Origin: Kordia periserrulae
Lineage (GTDB): Bacteria > Bacteroidota > Bacteroidia > Flavobacteriales > Flavobacteriaceae
DNA length: 64,000 bases
Assembly: GCF_003054265.1 (NCBI RefSeq)
Contig: NZ_QBKT01000001.1
Span: 1-64,000, forward strand
Reading direction: 5' to 3'
Numbering within the stretch: position 1 is the stretch's first letter; each line of letters begins with the position of its first letter. Of the stretch, positions 22,001 to 28,859 are shown in pieces. The translations under genes and the position numbers were made by a program. The notes below the pieces were generated by a model. The model had not been told where the DNA came from. It ran no database searches and saw only the letters and a program-made list of their open reading frames with translations.

Positions 22001-22057
22001 GATTTAATAATTTTTTAATCTTAGTTATATATTAGTGTTCAATTTATACATTCTATG

Positions 22058-22129
22058 AGCCAATGACGGGATTTGAACCCGTGACCTCTTCCTTACCAAG
22101 GAAACACTCTACCCCTGAGCTACATCGGC
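22058..22129 (-). tRNA. tRNA-Thr (GGT anticodon)
   Basis: A 72-nt cloverleaf with acceptor GCCGATG / CATTGGC (one G-U), D arm TAGCTCAGGGGTAGAG, anticodon loop TTGGTAA giving GGT, and T loop GTTCAAATC. No encoded CCA. Confidence 0.97.
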
Positions 22130-22142
22130 AAAAAATATATAG

Positions 22143-22215
22143 AGCGAGAGACCGGGTTCGAACCGGCGACATTCAGCTTGGAAGGCTGACGCTCTACCAA
22201 CTGAGCTACTCTCGC
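22143..22215 (-). tRNA. tRNA-Gly (TCC anticodon)
   Basis: A 73-nt cloverleaf with acceptor GCGAGAG / CTCTCGC, anticodon stem TCAGC / GCTGA with loop CTTCCAA giving TCC, and T loop GTTCGAACC. No encoded CCA. Confidence 0.97.
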
Positions 22216-22225
22216 TTTTATTTAG

Positions 22226-22308
22226 TGGGGAGAGCAGGATTCGAACCTGCGAAGGTAAAAACCAACAGATTTACAGTCTGTCCTCGTTGGCCGCTTGAGT
22301 ATCTCCCC
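22226..22308 (-). tRNA. tRNA-Tyr (GTA anticodon)
   Basis: An 83-nt class II tRNA with a long variable arm. Acceptor GGGGAGA / TCTCCCC, anticodon stem ACAGA / TCTGT with loop CTGTAAA giving GTA. No encoded CCA. Confidence 0.97.
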
Positions 22309-22381
22309 AATAAATGTTCAATATTTCAAAGTTTCAACAACTTTACAAGCTTTTTTCACATCGCTTATTATGTTGTTTTTG

Positions 22382-22455
22382 AGCCGATGGAGGGACTCGA
22401 ACCCACGACCTGCTGATTACAAATCAGCTGCTCTAGCCAGCTGAGCTACATCGGC
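22382..22455 (-). tRNA. tRNA-Thr (TGT anticodon)
   Basis: A 74-nt cloverleaf with acceptor GCCGATG / CATCGGC, anticodon stem GCTGA / TCAGC with loop TTTGTAA giving TGT. It is the first gene of the tRNA/tuf cluster and shares its acceptor sequence with the GGT isoacceptor. Confidence 0.97.
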
Positions 22456-22465
22456 TTTTATTCAT

Positions 22466-22492
22466 AAAAAAAGTCCGCTATTTCTAACGGAC
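22466..22492 (-). terminator. Intrinsic terminator downstream of hpf
   Basis: On the minus strand, GTCCGTTA and TAGCGGAC form an 8-bp stem (one G-U) with a GAAA tetraloop, followed by seven T. It ends the hpf transcript and lies only about 10 nt before tRNA-Thr. It overlaps the expected start region of the promoter at 22495-22524. Confidence 0.85.
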
Positions 22493-22494
22493 TG

Positions 22495-22524
22495 CAAATG
22501 TATAGATTATTTTTTTTAAACAAA
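22495..22524 (-). promoter_or_regulatory. Promoter of the tRNA/tuf/secE cluster (TTTG-N18-TACATTTG)
   Basis: TTTG at 22524-22521 and TACATTTG at 22502-22495 are 18 nt apart, an excellent fit to the Bacteroidota primary sigma consensus TTTG-N17..23-TAnnTTTG. It lies between the hpf stop (22549) and tRNA-Thr. Confidence 0.8.
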
Positions 22525-22548
22525 ACTATTTTTTATTTTTTTTTATCA

Positions 22549-22848
22549 TCAATGTGCTCGTACTTTTTCTTTTCGTTTTAGTAAGGCTCTTTGCAGTGAA
22601 CTTGTTGCCTCATCCGTTGCTTCTTCAAAGGTTCTGCATTGTTTTTTTACTATTATATCATCCCCAGGAATATTTACTCTCACTTCTACAATTTTATTTT
22701 CTTTTGCACTGGTGTTGGCTACCTTTAAATAAATATCAGCATCTATGATTTTATCATAATACGTTTCTAGTTTATCCATCTTTCTTTGAATGAAATCTAC
22801 TAACTTACGATCTACCGTAAAGTTTACGGACTGCATGTTTACTTTCAT
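22549..22848 (-). CDS. hpf: Ribosome hibernation promoting factor, short form
   Basis: A 99-residue protein of the HPF/YfiA/RaiA family that binds the 30S decoding region and idles ribosomes under stress. It has the beta-alpha fold pattern: VNFTVDRKLVDFIQRKMDKL near the start, NKIVEVRVNIPGDDIIVKK in the middle, and a basic C-terminus ALLKRKEKVRAH. It lacks the extra C-terminal dimerisation domain of long HPF. It lies 52 nt after xerC and upstream of the tRNA/tuf cluster, a common flavobacterial order. Confidence 0.93.
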   Translation of the reverse strand: MKVNMQSVNFTVDRKLVDFIQRKMDKLETYYDKIIDADIYLKVANTSAKENKIVEVRVNIPGDDIIVKKQCRTFEEATDEATSSLQRALLKRKEKVRAH

Positions 22849-22900
22849 ACGCGGTACTTTTAAGGTTTTTGTTTAGGTTACAGCTGCTTTTTTAAAAAGA

Positions 22901-23788
22901 TTACTTTTTATTTCTAGGGTGCGCTTTGGCATATACATTTTTAAGTTCTGCTAAACTATTATGTGTATATACTTGTGTTGAAGCCAAACTAGCATGACCA
23001 AGTAATTCTTTGACAGCATTTAAGTCGGCACCTTGATTGAGTAAGTGAGTCGCAAAGGTATGTCGTAATATATGCGGACTCTTTTTTACTTTTGTAGATG
23101 CTATACTAAAATAGTCATTTATTATACGATAAACAAGGTTCGGGTAGATTTTATTTCCTTTTGCCGTTAAGAATAACTCGTCTTTTTGATGAGAATCTAC
23201 TTGACTTCGGAAGGATTCATATTCTTGCAGTTGGTCTTCTAATTTTTTTAATAGTGGAACGATTCGTTCTTTGTTTCTTTTTCCTAAAATTCTAATGGTT
23301 TTTGCAGCGTAATCAATATCCGTTTGCTTAAGATTAATAAGTTCAGCTCTTCGCATTCCCGTAGCATACAGCATTTCTATGATAGTTTTGTCACGAACAC
23401 CTTCAAAGTCATTGGAAAATGTCATAGTCGCCAATACTGTTTCCATTTCGTTCTCTGAGAAAGGTACTTGCACTTTTTTAGAGGTTTTTAGTGCTTTGTG
23501 CTTTGCTAAGGGATTGACTTCTATTTGTTTTGTTTTAAGTAGAAACTTGTAATAGGTTTTGAGCGATGATATTTTTCGATTGATAGTCGCGTTTTGCAAA
23601 CCGCTTTCTACTAGAGAAACTATCCAGTTTCGGATTTGCACATAGTGTATGTCAACAATATTGTCATCTTCATATTCTTTTTCACAAAATTCCGAAAAAG
23701 AACGCAAATCATTTTCATACGCTGTGACCGTATGCTGCGAATAGTTCTTTTCGAGTTGTAGATATTCTATGAAAGAGGTGAAGGTCAT
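22901..23788 (-). CDS. xerC: Tyrosine recombinase XerC/XerD type
   Basis: A 295-residue site-specific recombinase that resolves chromosome dimers at dif. The N-terminal SAM-like core-binding domain spans about residues 1-90. The catalytic set is complete: R146 in TGMRRAEL, a Lys near 173, H239 and R242 in HILRHTF, H265 in LGHAS and nucleophile Y274. The symbol is by family; XerC and XerD cannot be told apart from this alone. The start codon directly abuts a (TTGTTTG)4 heptamer tract, so the upstream leader is repetitive. Its neighbours hpf and rpsU match the usual chromosomal context rather than a mobile element. Confidence 0.9.
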   Translation of the reverse strand: MTFTSFIEYLQLEKNYSQHTVTAYENDLRSFSEFCEKEYEDDNIVDIHYVQIRNWIVSLVESGLQNATINRKISSLKTYYKFLLKTKQIEVNPLAKHKALKTSKKVQVPFSENEMETVLATMTFSNDFEGVRDKTIIEMLYATGMRRAELINLKQTDIDYAAKTIRILGKRNKERIVPLLKKLEDQLQEYESFRSQVDSHQKDELFLTAKGNKIYPNLVYRIINDYFSIASTKVKKSPHILRHTFATHLLNQGADLNAVKELLGHASLASTQVYTHNSLAELKNVYAKAHPRNKK

Positions 23789-23815
23789 TGTTTGTTGTTT
23801 GTTGTTTGTTGTTTG
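23788..23815. repeat. Heptamer tract (TTGTTTG)x4 at the xerC start
   Basis: Four exact tandem copies of a 7-base unit begin at the base forming the first letter of the minus-strand xerC ATG. On the coding strand this is CAAACAA repeated immediately before ATG. Confidence 0.95.
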
Positions 23816-23912
23816 TAATGTACTATTTCAATTTAAAATTCAAAATTTAGCATTCAACTATTGTAACTTCGTTATTCGTTTTTTATTAATCCGTTTATTT
23901 TCAGGAATTCAC

Positions 23913-23945
23913 TAATTCCTAATTCCTAATTCCTAATTCCTAATT
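23913..23945. repeat. Heptamer tract (TAATTCC)x4.7
   Basis: Tandem 7-base repeat between xerC and rpsU: four full units at 23913-23940 plus TAATT. No gene covers it. Confidence 0.95.
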
Positions 23946-23988
23946 AAAACTACTAAACTTGTGGCTGAACCCAAAATTATGGTATAAA

Positions 23989-24017
23989 AAAAAGGTTTCC
24001 GAAATGGAAACCTTTTT
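23989..24017. terminator. Terminator after rpsU
   Basis: A perfect 12-bp stem aaaaaggtttcc / ggaaaccttttt with a 5-nt loop, AT-flanked on both sides, 19 nt beyond the rpsU stop on the minus strand. Confidence 0.88.
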
Positions 24018-24036
24018 TATTTTTTTGTCGAGCATC

Positions 24037-24231
24037 TTAGATTTCTTCTTGATCTCTAAGGCGCTGGATATATTGTGCTTTTTGAATTTGTGCACGGCGA
24101 GCTACTGATGGCTTTGTGAAATGCTTTCTAGCTCTTAATTGACGCATTCCTCCTGTACGATCAAATTTTCTTTTGAAACGTTTCAGCGCTCTGTCTATAT
24201 TTTCTCCTTCTTTAACTGGTATTATTAACAT
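24037..24231 (-). CDS. rpsU: 30S ribosomal protein S21
   Basis: A 64-residue basic protein starting at ATG 24231 (MLIIPVKEGENIDRALKRFK), with the family core KFDRTGGMRQLRARKHFTKP. An in-frame TTG 39 nt upstream is inside the promoter-proximal leader and is rejected. AAGGA lies just before the ATG, one of the few Shine-Dalgarno-like sites in the window. It has its own promoter and terminator, so it is a single-gene unit. Confidence 0.96.
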   Translation of the reverse strand: MLIIPVKEGENIDRALKRFKRKFDRTGGMRQLRARKHFTKPSVARRAQIQKAQYIQRLRDQEEI

Positions 24232-24267
24232 AGTCCTTAACCTCCTCTCTTTTAGATTTTGTGGGTG

Positions 24268-24297
24268 CAAATATACATACTATTTTTAAATTACAAA
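24268..24297 (-). promoter_or_regulatory. Promoter of rpsU (TTTG-N18-TATATTTG)
   Basis: TTTG at 24297-24294 and TATATTTG at 24275-24268 are 18 nt apart. The -7 box ends 36 nt before the rpsU ATG. The spacing is identical to that of the tRNA/tuf promoter. Confidence 0.8.
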
Positions 24298-24386
24298 TTG
24301 TTTTTTGATTTTTGTTTGGTTTGTCTGTTTGTTTATTTGTTGTTCGTCTATTCGTTATTTGTCACTCTTAACTCTTAACTCCAGAC

Positions 24387-24423
24387 TCCTGATTCCTGAT
24401 TCCTGATTCCTGATTCCTGATTC
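24387..24423. repeat. Heptamer tract (TCCTGAT)x5.3
   Basis: Five full 7-base units at 24387-24421 plus TC, in the gap between rpsU and the amylase gene. One base per unit separates it from the TAATTCC tract 470 bp away. Confidence 0.95.
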
Positions 24424-24488
24424 AAAAAAAATACACCAATAGTAACTACTGATGCATTTTTATGATTTTTAACTTAGGACTTTATCTT

Positions 24489-25862
24489 TTATTTGACAGA
24501 CCAAACTGAGTAACTTTTTGGTGGTGCTTGAATTTTAACCCAACGTCCGCCCTGCGTTACAGGTTCCCAATTGGAATGTCCTGTGTAGTCTTTAATACGC
24601 GTATTAGACCAATTGGTTTCTACCCAACGCTCTTGCCAATTGTTAGAGTTGTTGATGTATACCACCAATCCTGGACCGTTGTAACCGTTTCTTCTTGCTA
24701 CATATTCATCGGTGTCTGTATAGAGAATTGATGTGTTCCCACTCGCCAAATTGTTATGAATCCAAATGAGGTTGTTCATACGCTCTTTGTTGAGCCAATC
24801 TTCATAATCGCGATAGAAAATAGTTGGATATCCTTCATGTGTTAAAATATACGCATACGCGAGAATTTTATTATTGACAATTTCATCCGTATCATGATTT
24901 GTCACAAACGTCACCGCCTTAGAAGCATTTCGCTTCCATAACATGTCATCATTTAATCGATTTAAGTTGTTTCCTTGAAAAGCATCACGCATTCGGTAGT
25001 AACACGCAAAATCGAACGCACTTACTTCGGCTTGATTTGCCCACCATTCTAACGTAGCTGCATTTCCATCCCAATATTCTCCCACAGAGAATCCGCCAAC
25101 AGCATTTTTCCAATCTTTTACAACCCAAGGCGCAAATCCTTTCACATAATCAAAACGCCAGCCATCAAATCCTACTACGTTTTTATAGTATTTTGCAACA
25201 GAATTAGAATTGTTCCACAACCAATTTTGCACGTAACTTTTGTGATGGCATAAATCAGCAAAACCACCAAAAACGCCTTCGTCATTTGAGTGATAATCAT
25301 TTGGATGGAAGTCATAATAAGTTCTGTTAAACATTCCTGACATTGGTTGATAATTGGTATACGTGTTTGTTCCTTTAAACGGATTGTACTCACTATCACC
25401 ACCACTGTTATGATTTAATACAATATCTGCAATGACACTTAAATTGTTGGTATGTGCGGTATTGATTAAGCTTTGTAACTCGGTTGTTGAGCCAAAACGT
25501 GTTTCTATACTTCCCATTTGGTTGTATTCACCAAAATCGAAATAGTCAAACGGATCGTATCCCATAGAGAAAGGTCCGTTTTGCGCTTTAGATGCTGGCG
25601 GAAGCCAAATAGCATCGATTCCTGCATTGCTCCAATCGGCAACTTTTCCTTTTACTACATTCCACCACGTTCCACCCGCAGGAACGTCCCAATAAAATGC
25701 TTGCATCATCACTCCTGAACCGATGGGTTTTAGGTTTTTTGCAGTAACTGTTTGTTTTGTTGGTTCCTTACTTTGTTCATTTTCATGAGTAATCTCATCT
25801 TTTGAACAGCTTATGATGAAAAGGCTGACCAACAGAAAATAAAATAGTTGTTGTTTTTTCAT
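24489..25862 (-). CDS. Alpha-amylase (GH13) lipoprotein
   Basis: A 457-residue glycoside hydrolase predicted to cleave alpha-1,4-glucan (starch-like) at the cell surface. The lipobox ends at C19 (FIISCSKDE), so it is probably an outer-membrane-attached lipoprotein. GH13 landmarks are DIVLNH at 146-151, nucleophile D238 in GWRFDYVKGF, acid/base E262 in GEYWDG, and D324 in TNHDTDE. The C-terminal beta domain follows. It resembles plant/archaeal-type small alpha-amylases. No SusC/SusD genes are in the window, so it is not in a visible polysaccharide locus. A perfect CGAAAACGTTTTCG palindrome 83 nt upstream suggests control by a LacI-family regulator. Confidence 0.92.
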   Translation of the reverse strand: MKKQQLFYFLLVSLFIISCSKDEITHENEQSKEPTKQTVTAKNLKPIGSGVMMQAFYWDVPAGGTWWNVVKGKVADWSNAGIDAIWLPPASKAQNGPFSMGYDPFDYFDFGEYNQMGSIETRFGSTTELQSLINTAHTNNLSVIADIVLNHNSGGDSEYNPFKGTNTYTNYQPMSGMFNRTYYDFHPNDYHSNDEGVFGGFADLCHHKSYVQNWLWNNSNSVAKYYKNVVGFDGWRFDYVKGFAPWVVKDWKNAVGGFSVGEYWDGNAATLEWWANQAEVSAFDFACYYRMRDAFQGNNLNRLNDDMLWKRNASKAVTFVTNHDTDEIVNNKILAYAYILTHEGYPTIFYRDYEDWLNKERMNNLIWIHNNLASGNTSILYTDTDEYVARRNGYNGPGLVVYINNSNNWQERWVETNWSNTRIKDYTGHSNWEPVTQGGRWVKIQAPPKSYSVWSVK

Positions 25863-25944
25863 GATTGTGTTTTTGGTTAAAAAAAGGTTATTGTTCTCTT
25901 TTAAATTAACTATTTATTCCTGCTTAACGTAATGACACAATCAG

Positions 25945-25958
25945 CGAAAACGTTTTCG
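25945..25958. promoter_or_regulatory. LacI-family-type operator palindrome CGAAAACGTTTTCG
   Basis: A perfect 14-bp palindrome with the central CG and AACGTT core typical of LacI/GalR-family operators, upstream of the amylase gene. The regulator is not encoded in this window. Confidence 0.6.
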
Positions 25959-26085
25959 TGTTGATAAGTTTAACATTTATAGGGTTTTACCGTACATGCA
26001 CAGGGTGACAACCTTTTTTTATTTTTTGGGAGTATTGAGATGTTCGTATGGAATATTGAGATAGCTTTTTACAGAATTATTAGTT

Positions 26086-26640
26086 TCGCAGGCATCTCGA
26101 CTGCGCTTGATGTGACGGCTTTTTTAATGTGTCAATTTGATAATTTGAAAATGTACCAATGATTTGTTATTCACTTTTGTCATAAAATTTGAATGACATT
26201 TTTTATACAAGCTTAGGAAGTCACATGAAAAAATCTCAGTACTAACATCTCAAAATCATCTAAGTTTCACAGCACGTCAGTTCGAGTGGCGAACGTAGTT
26301 CGTTGTATCGAGAACAGCTAAGAATTGCTAAAGTTTATAAGGATTCAAAATTTTAAGGATCAAAGTACTTCTCGATACAAAATTCTTTCAGAATTTCACT
26401 CGAAGTGACGGTTTTTTTAATGTGTCAATTTGAAAATTTGAAAATGTACCAATGGTTTTTATTTAGAAATTAAGACTGAGATAGCCTCATATGAAACGAT
26501 TGCTTTTTTAGAATCTTAAATGCGCTCAATTCGTCAGTAATTTAAAATTCAACATCTAACATTCAAAATTTTTAGTTTTAAAATACTTCTCGATACAAAA
26601 TTCTTTCAGAATTTCACTCGAAGCGACGGTTTGATGTTTT
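26086..26640. repeat. Cluster of REP-like dispersed repeats in the amylase/acyl-CoA dehydrogenase gap
   Basis: The 843-bp gap 25863-26705 has no supportable gene. It contains a class A palindrome (catctcgactgcgcttgatg, 26093-26112) and class B elements near 26280-26330, 26367-26415 and 26583-26632, built on cttctcgataca and tcactcgaag. The phrase tgtcaatttga..aatttgaaaatgtaccaatg occurs twice (about 26130 and 26425). The same class B element recurs, inverted, in the trp operon. Confidence 0.85.
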
Positions 26641-26705
26641 AAGTTTAAGAGTTTAGCTTTTGAAAAAAATCTCAATACTCAATACGAACATCTCACTACT
26701 CCAAA

Positions 26706-27872
26706 CTACGTTGCAGGTTTATAATCCTTCCCGTCGATAATCATTTTGGCGATGATTTCTCGCAATATCTCTGAAGTTCCGCCGCCTATCGGTCCTAAAC
26801 GGCTGTCGCGAAGCAAACGTGCCATTGGATATTCTTCTATGTATCCGTAACCGCCCAACATTTGTAAACATTGGTAGATAACTTTATCAGCCACTTTGGT
26901 CGATTGTAATTTGGACATGGTTGCTTCTTTTACGACATATTCTTTTTTGTCGAGTCTGTAAGCAATGGCATAGTTAAACGTTTTACAGATTTCTACTTCT
27001 GTAGCTAAATCTGCCATCGTATGACGCAATGCTTGAAATTTGTCAATGGTTCTTCCAAAGGCTTCACGTTCTGACATGTATTGCAATGCATATTCAATAG
27101 CAAATTCTGAACGCGCATGCGCATTGATTCCCATAATGAGTCGCTCTAAGGCAAAATGCTGCATAATGTATGGGAATCCCATGTTTTCTTCTCCCATTAA
27201 GTTTTCTACAGGAACTTCTACATTGTCAAAGGCAATTTCGCCCGTATCGGAAGCTCTCCAACCTAGTTTGTCTAATTTGGTTGCCGAAATTCCAGGCATC
27301 TCTCTGTCTAATACAAAAATGCTGATTCCTTTGTTGCCCAACTCAGGATTTGTTTTTGCCGCTACTACTAAGTAGTCGCTATACACGCCGTTCGTAATGA
27401 ACGTTTTTGAACCGTTAATGATATATTTATCACCTTGCTTCACGGCAGTCGTGCGCATTCCTGCAACGTCCGAACCGCCGAAAGGCTCCGTAATACATAA
27501 ACAACCAATTTTTTCACCTGTGATACTTGGTGCTAAATAGCGCTCTTTAATATCGTGACTTCCTTCTTTGTTGATATGTGTCATCGCAAGATATACATGC
27601 GCCCAAATAGCTGCTGCAAATCCGCCAGAGTTGATGCGTTGTAGTTCTTCTAAAAGGATTACTGTATAGAAAAGGTCCAAATCCATACCTCCATATTCTT
27701 CAGGATAGGCTAATCCGAAATAGCCCATTTCACCAAATTTTTCCCAAATAAAACGTTCAATGGTTCCAGTTTCTTCCCACTTTTCAATATGCGGAACGAC
27801 TTCTTTCTTTAAAAAATCTCGTAAACTTTCTCTAAAAAGATGGTGTTCTTCATTGAAGTATATGCTTTCCAT
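26706..27872 (-). CDS. Acyl-CoA dehydrogenase
   Basis: A 388-residue FAD enzyme catalysing the alpha-beta dehydrogenation of acyl-CoA in fatty or branched-chain acid breakdown. ATG 27872 (MESIYFNEEH) is preferred to an in-frame TTG 9 nt upstream. Family motifs are LCITEPFGGSDVAGMRT (FAD/substrate), LGWRASDTGEIAFDNV, and the C-terminal LLRDSRLGPIGGGTSEILRE. Substrate chain length cannot be read off. It lies 22 nt downstream of the HhH gene; a TATATTTG at 27914-27907 could give it its own promoter. Confidence 0.93.
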   Translation of the reverse strand: MESIYFNEEHHLFRESLRDFLKKEVVPHIEKWEETGTIERFIWEKFGEMGYFGLAYPEEYGGMDLDLFYTVILLEELQRINSGGFAAAIWAHVYLAMTHINKEGSHDIKERYLAPSITGEKIGCLCITEPFGGSDVAGMRTTAVKQGDKYIINGSKTFITNGVYSDYLVVAAKTNPELGNKGISIFVLDREMPGISATKLDKLGWRASDTGEIAFDNVEVPVENLMGEENMGFPYIMQHFALERLIMGINAHARSEFAIEYALQYMSEREAFGRTIDKFQALRHTMADLATEVEICKTFNYAIAYRLDKKEYVVKEATMSKLQSTKVADKVIYQCLQMLGGYGYIEEYPMARLLRDSRLGPIGGGTSEILREIIAKMIIDGKDYKPAT

Positions 27873-27894
27873 ATATAGCAATTTTTAGTTTTTT

Positions 27895-28773
27895 TTATTG
27901 TATTTGCAAATATAATTTAATTATCTCTAATTTATCTGATGGAAAGTTTTGAATTTTTGCCAATTCTTCAATTTTTTTAAAACCTTCACGGAGTATTCGT
28001 TGGTTGATGATTTCGTCTGCAAGTTCGTAGTTTATATACGGCACTTTTAGCAATTCCGCTAAGGTACAGGTGTTTAGATTTATAGGCGTAATGATTGGTT
28101 TTTCCAAATAAAACCGTTTCCATACATTTTCAATGACTTCGGGTTTGAGTCCATACACATCATTGAGTTGCGCTTCTGTCACAAATCCGTTGAGTTTTGT
28201 TCTATATTTTACAATTCGCGCCGAGAGTTTTTCGCCAATTCCATAGACTTTTCGCAGTTCTTCAATAGTGGCTTTGTTGATGTCAATCTTTTTAACGACA
28301 ATAGATTCTTTTATGGTTTTATAGCTTGATGTGTACTTGACTTTTTTCTTCTTCTTTTGGGTTACCCATTCGGGGAATTTAAAATACGGTTTGATGTCGT
28401 TGAGTAATGAATCAGAAACCTTCGTTACCGTTTGAAACTCCGCTGCTGAGTTGACATATTTGTTTGTAGCTCTAAACGCGTGTAGTCTATCAATTTCTGC
28501 TGTGGACATTCCCAAAGTAAATCCTTTATAATCGGATATAAAGTTTGGATTGAACGGATAGTGTTTTGGTTTTGTGTTGAGAGCTAATAGTTTGAGCGAA
28601 TCAATTTGTTGTTGATACTGCACTACTTCTGTAGCTGAAAATAAACGCTCAGAAGTTGTTGTGGGATTTGTGTAAAAATAGATGCCTTGCACCAAAAAGA
28701 TAAGGACTATAATACACAAAATCCCACTTCGTTCTGCTTTGAGAAACGTGAAGTGAGATTTGATGTTTTTCAT
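27895..28773 (-). CDS. Membrane-anchored helix-hairpin-helix (ComEA-like) protein
   Basis: A 292-residue protein with one N-terminal transmembrane segment (about residues 16-33), then repeated helix-hairpin-helix motifs in the second half. KIDINKATIEELRKVYGIGE opens the first, followed by GLKPEVIENVWKRF, and INLNTCTLAELLKVPYINYE opens another. ComEA proteins bind incoming DNA during natural transformation. This one is longer and has multiple HhH motifs, so DNA binding at the membrane is likely, while a role in competence is inference. No other competence genes are nearby. Confidence 0.8.
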   Translation of the reverse strand: MKNIKSHFTFLKAERSGILCIIVLIFLVQGIYFYTNPTTTSERLFSATEVVQYQQQIDSLKLLALNTKPKHYPFNPNFISDYKGFTLGMSTAEIDRLHAFRATNKYVNSAAEFQTVTKVSDSLLNDIKPYFKFPEWVTQKKKKKVKYTSSYKTIKESIVVKKIDINKATIEELRKVYGIGEKLSARIVKYRTKLNGFVTEAQLNDVYGLKPEVIENVWKRFYLEKPIITPINLNTCTLAELLKVPYINYELADEIINQRILREGFKKIEELAKIQNFPSDKLEIIKLYLQIQ

Positions 28774-28859
28774 GTTTTCGATGTTTTTTATGAATCGTCA
28801 CATGAATATTTTGGGTTGGTTTATAATTCTACTAATACTATTTATAGATTATTTAGTTT

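Noticed and set aside
22063-22416. Plus-strand 117-residue ORF over the tRNA cluster
   Set aside because: It runs across four well-formed tRNA genes on the other strand; the 'MTGFEPVTS' type protein is a familiar tRNA-antisense artefact.
22901-23788. The tyrosine recombinase as a sign of an integrated mobile element
   Set aside because: Its neighbours (hpf, rpsU, tRNA/tuf) are conserved chromosomal genes, and no attachment repeats or phage genes are seen.
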